Shown: piece by piece, positions 11,657-22,798 of the stretch | How the letters are laid out: each line of letters starts with the position of its first letter | Position numbering within the stretch: position 1 is the stretch's first letter | From: Lingula anatina | Taxonomy: Eukaryota; Brachiopoda; Lingulata; Lingulida; Lingulidae | Length of the DNA: 64,000 nucleotides | Reading direction: 5' to 3' | NCBI RefSeq assembly: GCF_001039355.2 | Contig: NW_019774958.1 | Span: 144,277 to 208,276 of the forward strand | The notes under the pieces: model-generated | Seen by the model: the letters and a program-made list of their open reading frames with translations, nothing else | The model's database searches: none | Told to the model about the DNA's origin: nothing | Position numbers and translations under genes: made by a program

Positions 11657-11738
<82 letters not shown>
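11657..11738. repeat. CA then GA compound microsatellite (block A)
   Basis: About 18 CA units pass directly into about 23 GA units. The matching site in block B is much shorter, and in block C it is preceded by a long TA tract. Confidence 0.97.
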
Positions 11739-11741
<3 letters not shown>

Positions 11742-13361
11742 GGAAGAAAGACCGTTTTGTGATGATGGGCCAACAGAGCAAGTGCACTTTTTCTTCCACT
11801 GTTCAATTTATGATGACGACATTAAACTGCCTATCTTTGGTTACTCAATGGACTGGATAAATAATATGAACGATATATAGCCTATATAGACGTAAAAAAT
11901 TTACATGACGATGTACACCGGAAAACCGGCCAAGTATTTGACACGCCATGTGCATGCTTGGCGAAAAAAATTAAATCAATGATTATTATTTATCTAGATG
12001 ACCGTTTATTTATTGTTATTATTATTATTATTTTATTAGAAATTGTTGTTCTTGATAAAGATGACATGTTATGGTGAAAGATGGGTCCACCAGGACGGAA
12101 AACCCATGTCACCATAAGAAAATAATCTTCTTCTAGTCTCTTAATCTCAAACAGACTGCACCACACTGAAACCGACCGGTTTTAGGGGCACATTCCCAGT
12201 GAAACTATCGTTCTACTTAAATCGACCCAACTCTGCGGGACTCTAAATGCAGTCAGATTAACACGCCTTCTCGCATTACAAAAAATCTGGAATATACCAG
12301 TGCGTTGGAAACAAGAGGCGGCGTAGGATTAGGTATTTAAATTGTAGGTGATAATAGTGATAATCATTCTGCATATACCCATGCTATATTTGTATAATAG
12401 GGTATTCGAAGCGCTGGACTCTCTCTCTCCTTGGGCGAAGGTTCTCTATCTATTTCTCAACGTATGTTTTGTTTAAATGGAGGCCAGAACTGTCACAACT
12501 CAGAGCCTTTATGTGGCCATTAATTTACTGTTAGTATGCTAATGTCTATATTGATTCTACTATAGTAGATAACCATTTATTATCATTATCTTTTCGAGAA
12601 AAGCGCTTGACTGGATTTTTTATTACGTTAAGCGCATTATTATTTCATTTATGTATCCATTCAATTTACATAAGTGCAGGTCACTAAAGACGATNCTATT
12701 ACCTTGAATAAGAGATTTAAAGAAATTAGTTCCGGTCTTAAAAACTTTCACCCCCAACCCAATAATACTTACTTTCTACTTACTTAGGTCCGTGCCTTGA
12801 CAAGGTAAACCATTTCGTGAATGTGGATATGTGCTTGTGGGTCCTGGGATGTGGTCTGTGCCTGGGGGATTCAACCCGTCTGAGATGTGCGGCTAATGGC
12901 GTCTTCGTGTCATCATCTTCTATAACCTTGAAGAAGAGATATAAAGAGATTAGTTACCGGTCTCAAACTTTAACCCCTCACCCAAAAATACTTACTCTCT
13001 ACTTACATAGGTCCCTGGCCAATGGCTGTGTGTCGTCTTTGCCTTGTCGAAGTGAACCGTCTAATGAATGTGGCCAATGTAGGTCTTCAACATCGGCCGC
13101 CCCAGATGAAAGCTTAGAAGATGCTAAGATTACTACACAACTAATTGTGTCTGAAAAAAAAAACGACTAGAAAGTGGGAAAACGACAGTGGAATAACAAC
13201 ATACCAGTAGGCTACTTCAAGCCGCCATCAAAACAACAAAGAAATGCCAAGAAACATGGCAGAGGAAGAAACTGTGTGAATAAAGGCCTGATAGCCCCAG
13301 ACGAGAACCGAAATAGGCAATATATATTTCAAGGTCCAAGTTTTCTTTCTTTTTAGAGAAG

Positions 13362-13513
13362 AAATGGTATCCTGCGAAGGTTATTCGACGAGCAGGCGAT
13401 GAGCGTTACGCTGTTTGAGCAAACATTTTCCTGAGCGATGACTCCGGGCCCGTGAGACGAAGCGTCGAACTCCGAGAGGACGACGGAAAACGTAGTGCTC
13501 CGTGTACTGCGGT
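13362..13513 (+). pseudogene. exon-like coding remnant, copy B
   Basis: Same sequence as the remnant at 10549, with the same acceptor-like tract and the same two in-frame stops. The stops are therefore older than the duplication. Confidence 0.35.
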
Positions 13514-14439
13514 GCAAGGAACAATATCCTGAAGGGCGATGCGTTTGCGTAGGATGAAAACGGGATTTGAAGACGGGTCCCCAAAGAAATGCAGCTTGAC
13601 ATCCTCCCTGTTCTTCTGTCCGCCGTTGAGTGATCACAAGTTCGTAATTTCGCGCTCTTATTCTTTCAAATAGCCGTGTGGGGGCGTAGTTGTCGTAAAT
13701 ATGTTGTCAATTTGAACTCGGGGGTGTCGTAGGACAGTGAGACCGAAATAACATTGTATTTCATGTACCCTTACCTATAAAATACATTTATCATTGTTGT
13801 TTCTCGAGTCCTTTTTATTCAAAAAAAGAAATAAATATGTATTAATTTGGAAGAGAACAAGCAAATGTGATAATGACTTCAGAAGAAAATCATACCCAAC
13901 CCCCTAATTGCCGCAATGTACTTGGAAGACGTCGACCTGATGTCCACCATGACGGTTAGTTACAATACCGCAGGGCATTTGAGAGGCCATGTGCACGTAC
14001 ATGTGAACAGTGATCCGCATTGAGTTGTTTACACTGAGAAATCTGATGCAACCGAGGTTCGTTCCGAGGCTGTCGCTTTAAAAGTCAGACTAACGCGAAA
14101 TTAAAAGAATCTTAGATGCATATTCATAAGAGCCTTACACACAAAGCTGAACTAGAATAGCCTATACGTGTAGAATGAAGGGTCCCGTGTTGCACATATC
14201 AGACTTGACAACGTCCCACTTACGACTGAAACCGGGATATATGTATATGTATACACTAAGACGAACCCATCATGTGGAAATTACCAATTATTTCACAGAT
14301 GTTTTTATTTTATTTTATTTACATGAAAACACAAATCTCCCATACATCTACAAGTATAGGGTATGCTATTTTTAGGAATAAATATGGATAATTTCCTCCT
14401 GTATCACTGATATGAACCCTCTCCATGAAGAAAAAGCAC

Positions 14440-14486
14440 ATATATATATATATATATATATACTCCAAAGGTTATATAAACACACA

Positions 14487-14526
<40 letters not shown>
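14440..14526. repeat. TA, CA and GA microsatellites (block B)
   Basis: A short TA tract, then CA from 14479 and GA to 14526, at the site matching 11657-11738. Confidence 0.95.
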
Positions 14527-16114
14527 AGAAAGACCGTTCTGTGATGATGGGCCAACAGAGCAAGTGCACTTTTTCTTCCACTGTTCAATTTATGATGACG
14601 ACATTAAACTGCCTATCTTTGGTTACTCAATGGACTGGATAAATAACATGAACGATATATATAGACGCAAAAAATTCACTTGACGATGTACACCGGAAAA
14701 CCGGCCAAGTATTTGACACGCCATGTGCATGCTTGGCAAAAAAAATTAAATCAATGATTATTATTTGTGTAGATGACCGTTTATTTATCATTATTATTTT
14801 ATTAGAAATTGTTGATCTTGATAAAGATGACATGTTATGGTGAAAGATGGGTCCACCAGGACGGAAACCCCATGTCACCATAAGAAAATAAGCTTCTTCT
14901 AGTCTCTTAATCTCAAACAGACTGCACCACACTGAAACCGACCGGTTTTAGGGGCACATTCCCAGTGAAACTATCGTTCTACTTAAATCGACCCAACTCT
15001 ACGGGACTCTAAATGCAGTCAGATTAACACGCCTTCTCGCATTACAAAAAATCTGGAATATACCAGTGCGTTGGAAACAAGAGGCGGCGTAGGATTAGGT
15101 ATTTTTAAATTTACAATTTAAAAATTGTAAGTGATAATAGTGATAATCATTCTGCATATACCCATGCTACATGTATATTTGTATAATAGGGTATTCGAAG
15201 CGCTCTCTCTCCTTGGGCGAAGGTTCTCTATCTATTTCTCAACGTATGTTTTGTTTAAATGGAGGCCAGAACTGTCACAACTCAGAGCCTTTATGTGGCC
15301 ATTAATTTACTGTTAGTATACTAATGTCTTTATTGATTCTACTATAGTAGATAACCATTTATTATCATTCTCTTTTCGAGAAAAGCGCTTGACTTGATTT
15401 TTTATTACGTTAAGCGCTTTATTATTTCATTTATGTATCCATTCAATTTATATAAGTGCAGGTCACCAAAGACGATAAAATTAGAGAGTTAAAATGTGTT
15501 TGCCAATATTTTCAGAACAGGGAATCATTTATTATATCACATGATTCCAAAATGCTAGGTTTATATTCAGTTTATGGAAGAAGATGTATTTCTTGTACCC
15601 TTCTCGAGGACCACAGATGAGTTTGTTTCGAGTTATTCAAAGATAGTGCTCGGGCAATTATGTGTGCTTTCCTTAACAGCGAGTATTTTTGCATAGAATT
15701 CACGTCATCACTCAGCTTGCCTCTGGCAGAGAGTATTTTTCTTATATTTATCCTCACTTACCCATTTTATAAATACATATTTTAATTAAAATGTGCTTTT
15801 TGCTATTAAGGGATACGATATTTTCGAAGCATTTAAATGAGAATCCCAAACAGTAAATCGTTACTTCATAGAAATCACTTTAATCGTAAATCATACTGAA
15901 ATGAAATAGCTTGAAATAAATGGCTAAGTGAAAATTTTAGCACCATGGCTCCTTCCTCAATCCGAAGAAAGAATAGCCAACATAAAAACAATCAAATATA
16001 ATCAAATGACAAAAAATGTTTTTTAAAAATTTTTCGTTAGTTTTTTTCATCATGTCAGTACATTTTAAACCGATACTATTCCATAGTAAATGTACATGTA
16101 GCACATCAACATTA

Positions 16115-19100
16115 TCAGCACCATCCCGGTGTCCAAACTCCCCCAAAATTGTTCGGGTTTCCTTTGTTATCATCCGGTGGGTCATTCGCTGGTACCATCT
16201 CTTGCTGTGCCAGTTTCAACTTCTTCTTCATCTCTTGCACAACTTGGGGCATGGTTTGGACCAAATTTTTGTGCTCCGTAGGATCATCTACGAAGAAAGA
16301 AATTCAGAGCAATACAATGATGCAACAAAACGATATACGTAATCTGCGTAACACTTAAAAGGTACTCTATAATTTACCTACCAAAATGAATTTTACTTGG
16401 GAGAAAAAATTCTCCTGCTCACTAACGATTGCTCAACCCGTCACTGCTCTTGGATTCGATGTTTTATTTTATTTTTTCATTCAGTGATTTAATTCTAAAT
16501 AACTAGTCAATCTTTCTGTACATTTCAAAGGAAACTGATGACGTCAGTCACTTTAATTTGGGGGATTTTATTTTTTTAAGGTCTGCACACAGAATAAGTG
16601 GCCTTGAAAAAATCAAACGCGTAAAGTAGACCCTTAAGCGTTTAACTGGAAGGAACATCCCAACAAGCAATTACAGAAATATTTAGTATTTTATTTAAAA
16701 AAAACATACCCTTTATATTATACAGTCCATGCCCTGAATATCCTGGTGAAGTTTTTGATTTCTGCATGTATTTGTAGAAGGCATCAAGGCTGTCTCTGTC
16801 ATGATCCAAGTTCAGATATTCTTGGGACTGTTGCACCTTTGGTGGTTCAGCCCAACCACTGAACAGCCCAGGGAATCCTTCGATGTACTTGTAATCGCCG
16901 ACTCTAAAAATGTACCATGGTCAAGAACTCATTATATGCCAAAAGATTATATCAGTATACGATCATCTGGAGCTTGGGAAAATCCCTTGACCACCCTGAA
17001 TTTCGTTTCCTTTGTTGAGGAGGGGAGTTCCCAGCGTCCTTTAAAACACGGACTCAGGGATGGGGAGGGGTAGCAGACTCGGAGGAGGGGGGATCTGCAG
17101 CAGATCTGGGATTTGAACCTTGCTTACAAACGCACAATACACTAAAGATTGTCATTAAGCACTTCACTCAGTGTTTTCTTAGAATTATAATATACTGTAC
17201 AGAGTACATACTTGGTGCAGATAGGATTCCATGTAATAAAAAAATTTAATGAATTAATAATAGTACCTGATAGCGGCATGCCCTTGGAGTGAAGGGGATT
17301 TATTGTCTAAGTGATAGACGAACTCTGTTCTAGCGGAATCTATTCCAAGCTTCAGCATAGGCCACAGGTTCATACTGTCCATGTTGATGTTTGCAGCTAA
17401 AGATATGACAAAAATCATATTCATAAAGAAACTCCAAACGTTTTATGAATTGTAACTCTATTAATCCTTTTGAAGTGTAAATTGTTTGTCTGAATTATAC
17501 TCAACAATCTTTACGAAAAATTACCTGGAGAGCCTCCAGCAACCGCCAAAAAGGTTTGGAACCAATCGACAGCGTGGAATTTTCTGGAATGTACATAACT
17601 GTTTATTCTATTTCGCCCTCATTTTTTTCGATACCTCAGTAACTGTCTCTAATAAATGTGACCCAGTTTGTCTGTCCACGAGCAAAATAAAGACTAGACT
17701 TGAAAGACGACATATATACAACAAAGAAAAATATTTAATACGATGAAATCTGAACAAGAGGAGTGGCGGAAGTGTCTCACGAAAATTCTTTAAGGTTATA
17801 GGTCTAAGTCACAAAATATCTTAATCTGAAACCGAAAGCTTAAGGCCAACTTTGCATCTTACATTTAATTAAGGAGGTATAAGTTAATTTGATCTCAAAT
17901 CTAAGCAGCTCTGTCCTTTTTCTTTTACCCAAAGATTCGCCGTTACCTACCCGTTGTGCCTGTACCCTGTCTTCTGTAGCATAGGGCCGTGGACGAATGC
18001 AACCGCTCTGGTGCCACCTTCCCAAATACTCGCCTTGGAACCTCGAAGGGGAAAGTTGTTCCCTCCCCGGAAAGGGCTACCTCCATTCTTCAATTAACGA
18101 CCAATAAACACAGAAATATTCGGGTCATTTTTAGCGTTCTTATTCAGACACTGTCAGATTTTAAAATATTATTATTCTCTGTTTTTTCGCTAAGTAGAAT
18201 GTTCTGCATCACATGAAATTTATTGAATTTGAAACAGTAGTACACAATATGTAGCCTATACTGGTATATGACATACTCACATCAGACGTGAAAGCTATCA
18301 GAGTGTTGTCATAGAGTCCTGCTTCTTTGAGTGCAGTTGTGATGTTTCCAATTGCTTCATCCATAGCACTTACCATACCTGTCGATTAATGACTTTAAGT
18401 TTACAAGAATGTAATATTATTGACAAAAAAAAAAAAAATAATAAATAAAAAAAAAATAAAAAAAAAAACAATCAGAACAATTAAAAAAAATCGAGACATA
18501 TCTTATATTTAAATGCCATGCTTTTTTGTTTTAAAATACATTTTTGTATAGTTAAAGTGCTTCCGGTCTAATTCACACAGAATCAATCAACATATTAAAC
18601 GTACCAGAAAAATTTCTTCTGGTTTCATCTTGAATATGAGCATACATGTTTGAATAGCGGCGTGGGACCTGGCAACAAAGGCAAAATAGTTAATGTACCT
18701 GAAATAAACTATTTCACGATCAAACCATTTACGTGGAAATGTGATGTGAACTTTTGTGAAAAGATCCATTGTACATTCTTTAACGCCCATATATATAAAA
18801 TATGTTAACATAACACTAAAATTCTTAGTGTAAAAATGCTCACCTGTACTGGAGCGTGCACATTCTGGAAAGGCAAATACAAAAAGAGAGGCCTGTTCTT
18901 GTCGTGGTTGGTTATAATTCGCTTGGCTCTCATGGCGAAGAGCTCCTAAATGACAAGAAGAATAGAGTGACATGCAACTATGATTCTGTCATTTGTGTAC
19001 GTAGTGTAATCTCTGATAATCGAGGCATTGTTAAAACGTGCGAAAATAAACTGTCGATACATGTTCGTAAATGTATTTCATGAGGTTCAGATTTATATAT

Positions 19101-21244
19101 TTTGATAATATTCATTGGCATAAAGTCTTCTGAAAAAATTTGGATTTTAGACTCAAAATAAATATTATAATTATAATCATTTTTATTATTACGACCTTTT
19201 CACATCACAGGGTATACATGCACATCTAGTATTGGTTCATAAAAATTGCGTACCTACATGTAGAAACGAATAAAAATAGCATTTCCTTGAATATCATAGT
19301 TGATATACTGCATTACATGTTGTGACCAGTCTTACCGCTGAGTAGATTCCTCCGTCTAAACGGTCAGGCTTTTCGTCGTCACGTAGGTCCAATCCGTTGT
19401 CACCTTCAAATAACACAGTGCAAGAAGTTTGAATAAAGTAAGATTATTGAAACCATCTTCGTTATGTTGTAAATCTTGCACAATTTCACATGTTAATTTT
19501 CCTTGGCGTTGTAAAAGCCGAAGAAACTGTCAAAACCGCGGTACGTTGGTGTGCAGTTCCAGTTACAGTACAGAAGCCGAGGTGTATCCCTGACCCCGTC
19601 TTAAACGGATAGTTTTCCAAATAAACGTATTATTATTTATTTACAATAATTGTGTTCTTAAAGTCTGTTAGCAAGCAGCACAGAAAGCGGTAATAAAGCT
19701 CACGTGTATGAGCATAGTAATCTTCCATTCCGCTGTAAAAGCCGAAGAAACTGTCAAAACCGCGGTACGTTGGTGTGCAGTTCCAGTTGCAGAAGCCGAG
19801 GTGCCATCTTTTATTAATAGAAAAAAAATCAGCTGATGTATATGACGCCTTACTAACTTCAAATCAAACAGAAAAGGCCAAATACATGTTTTATGATTCC
19901 TTTTGATTATATCAATGAATGATTACGAAAAAGCTAAAACTAGGATATAGATGTTACATTTGTAGATTGTGCAAATAATATAACGGACCACAGTATAGTG
20001 TCATAACAGTTAAATCTGACAAGCACTCAACCAACTAAACACCCGGTCCGGCTTGCACCCTGCATTTTCGGACTGCCACGGAAATCGCATGATGGAAAGA
20101 GACTCCCTCTCCCAACTACATGTACGCTCTGCCCTCCCTCATGTACCCTCCCCCCCCCCCTCCCATAAAAATTGACTTCGGGTATCTGCAATAATATTGG
20201 AATTATACAATAAAAAGGGTAAAAAACTTACTTTCCAACCATATGTGTTGCATAGCCTTGTTTTCTGAGCACCTCTGGCAGGAAGGTGACATTATATGGG
20301 GCACATACCGGCTGAAGCGGATGTATAGTTCCATGTTGTAAGCCCGCCTTCCATGGATACAGACCTGTCATAAAGGCGCTTCTAGATCTGGAAAAGGGAA
20401 GAAAATTTTCCCGACTATGAGCCAAGTTTAAAGACGTCGGGATCATGTAACCTTGTAACCAACACAAGCACAGCGAAAGAAAAGACCACATTTTCTCATG
20501 AGTGAGGGTTGACTTATCTGTAGACATTGCATGTAAGCCGAGGCCGAGTCACGTATTGGCAACTCAGCTAAACAATGAACACCAGGTCCCCGTCTCACAA
20601 AGAATCTTTAATCCTTAGTTGGCTAGGATGTTCCTGCTAGGGTAGGACGTGTGCATGTGTCCATGTAACGTTGGTAACAAAGATGTTAGCCAAGGAAATG
20701 ATTATTTTTTTTAATTTTATTGTTATTATCATTTTTTTTGTGAAGCTGGGACCAGGTTCCTAAGGTTTAAGGGCAGTCCCAGACAGACAACAAGATATAT
20801 TTGACGCACATGTTACTTACGGTGTACATACGGGGTGGACGTAACTCTGATCGAGAATCACTCCCTCGCTGGCTAGTTTATCGATGTTGGGAGACAAAAT
20901 ATCGGGGTTGTTAAAACCCACGTCGTTAAAGCCTGAAACAGTAACAATAGATCAAAGGCATATATAAGTAAAAACGACACCTTTGTTTGATCAAAAAACA
21001 TTGACAGCAGCTATATCATGCACCCCTGCGTCGATTGCACTGATGTATTAAATAGTAGGCCTATATTTTCTTCCATCTGAACATGTAATTCCACATTTTT
21101 AAAGGAAGGCCCCTACGAGTACACCTGTGACTTGCCTAAATCATCTGCAACTATAAACACAATGTTTGGAAGCTTGGCATACGTAAAACTCGAGCAAAGA
21201 CCCGCAACAAGCACGAGCACAGTCAAACATTTGTCTGGAGCCAT
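16115..21244 (-). CDS. arylsulfatase B-like sulfatase, copy 1 (13 exons, ~501 aa)
   Basis: Exons: 21244-21136, 20932-20821, 20387-20232, 19807-19704, 19403-19336, 18945-18844, 18668-18605, 18378-18281, 18087-17951, 17583-17525, 17396-17267, 16903-16710 and 16287-16115. They total 1,506 nt with TGA. The protein starts with a signal peptide (about 1-22), then the sulfatase core IVADDLG with metal-binding Asp pair at 34-35, and the formylglycine signature CTPSR with the modified Cys at about 72. Later come GKWHLG, the metal-binding SDNGG, and [10 protein letters not shown] with its conserved Lys. It ends [10 protein letters not shown], as in ARSB/I/J relatives. Such enzymes remove 4-sulfate from GalNAc in dermatan and chondroitin sulfate, in lysosomes or secreted. 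Exact substrate is inferred. Intron 1 uses a GC donor. Exon 4 lacks one codon present in copies 2 and 3, in frame. Human ARSB is 533 aa. Confidence 0.93.
19506..19585 (-). pseudogene. partial extra copy of arylsulfatase exon 4 inside intron 4 of copy 1
   Basis: About 80 bases match exon 4 (19704-19807) of the same gene, with a small insertion, and lie where copies 2 and 3 have ordinary intron sequence. No proper acceptor remains, and the conserved intron resumes on both sides. It therefore looks like a conversion-like patch rather than a usable exon. Confidence 0.75.
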
Positions 21245-22079
21245 GATTTGTGACCAAAACACTGTCTTCTGTTGGCCCATTTTGCTTTATATAGCCTATA
21301 TACGCTATAAATAGAGTATGGCGCAAACAATAAGGTCAATAAATAGGACGATAATAAAAAGGCGAGGTCAATATGTAGGGCAAAACATTTTAAAGCGTAA
21401 CTTAGGATGTCTCGTCTCAGAATCGCTCGTTTGCAAGAAGCAGTCTATTATTTTCAGCAGCATATGAATATGTCATCGATATTATTTTGGTTCGCACTGG
21501 GTGTCTGATTTCTCCTTTTCTTTTCTTTTTTGTTTCTATTTTGAAATGTAACTCGAAAGCTGCCCATGCCCTGCGCTGTCCCCATTTGGGTCATATATAG
21601 ATAGACAGTTAAATATATATATATATATAATATAGATATAGATATAGATATAGGCAGTTAAATATAGACCAAGACAATTGCGATATATTTATTTATCTAA
21701 TTTAAAATATGAACCTTGGTTATTTCTCAACATTTTACATGTCTTACCGATAGAAATTAGAAATCATTCGAATAAAATCAAGCTTAGAAACCAACGTTCA
21801 AACAACTGATTAATTTAGGGTGGGTGGGAGAGATAAAATGAGACGTATATATGACACATTTCATAAATGAATGACACATAATAAATAAATAAACAAATTA
21901 ATTAATAATGTAGTACATGTAATAATAACTTTACCTTGAGATTTCAACACTTTCCCCTCATGACCAAGGAATATCATAATCCAAAACAGTAAAATCTTTC
22001 ACGTAAGAAAGCAGACTGTGATTTTCTCAACAGTTTTGCATAGGATATACCTTGAGGATTAAGAAAGGATTAGAAAGGA

Positions 22080-22124
<45 letters not shown>

Positions 22125-22430
22125 GCTTTATAAACGTCTCACGTGCACTGCATGCCCTCTGCAAATAAAGATATAAAGATCACGTGTGGGTGACGTATCA
22201 GTGCAAAACAGGAACGAAAGGAATGGCGTGATCTTTCAGAGTTAAAAATTAACCTGAAAATCTGTCTCCGAGCTGGGAGTGTTCGTTTCAGACGACAAGG
22301 ACTGAGCTTTGAAGAACGTAAAAGATTAAACTTTGAGCAAGCAAAATGGTCCTTAGTATTCGATTCTCATCAATGCATAAACAACTCAACATTCAATTCA
22401 TAATGTTTTGGTCTTCATGATTGTATCAAA
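21245..22430. repeat. duplicated 5' flank of arylsulfatase copy 1
   Basis: About 1.1 kb upstream of the gene is shared with 27882-29095 and 38940-40015, so the duplication unit included promoter sequence. It contains an ATT microsatellite (22082-22122) absent or short in the other copies. Near 22440 the sequence changes to material matching the 3' side of the repeat blocks. Confidence 0.85.
21286..21293 (-). promoter_or_regulatory. TATA box of arylsulfatase copy 1
   Basis: TATATAAA on the minus strand, about 42 bases before the ATG. Similar boxes are kept at the matching place in copies 2 and 3, which implies a very short 5' untranslated region. Confidence 0.6.
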
Positions 22431-22798
22431 CTGCCAGACACTTAACATGTGGCCGTTATATTACCGTCAGTGTACTCATGTCTCTCTTTTTTTTCCTCGT
22501 TTCGAGAAAAGTACTTCACTTGATTTTTTATGTAAAGCGCATTATTTCATATACTGTATCTATTCATTTTACATAGGTGTTGGTCACTAAATACGATATG
22601 ATTAGAGAGTGAAAATGTATTTGACAATATTTCAGAAAAATAAAATAAATAAAATAAAAATAAATAAAATAAATGAATAAATGAATAAATAATAAAATTT
22701 AAAAATTACAACAGGAATCTTATATAAACTTTCCGTTCATATTTCTCGTGTCAGTTCATTTTAAACCGATATTATTCCATAGTAGCATATCAACATTA

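Larger units (their letters stand above)
9886..12694. repeat. segmental duplication block A
   Basis: About 2.8 kb is repeated almost base for base in the next block, at an offset of about 2,790 to 2,813 bases. It includes part of the 245-bp array, a degraded exon-like segment, a CA/GA microsatellite and unique sequence. It ends at a single N. Confidence 0.93.
12696..15476. repeat. segmental duplication block B
   Basis: Near-identical to block A, starting just after the N at 12695 at the same internal position of the 245-bp unit. Differences are mainly single bases, small indels and microsatellite lengths. Confidence 0.93.

Noticed and set aside
11513-11806. Open frames of repeated Ser-Leu, Val-Cys, Thr-His or Arg-Glu residues
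   Set aside because: They are translations of CA/GA microsatellites and have no splice context or conservation.
18587-18973. 128-aa minus-strand frame overlapping arylsulfatase exons 6 and 7
   Set aside because: It runs through an intron in a frame different from the spliced gene. The matching region of copies 2 and 3 does not keep it.
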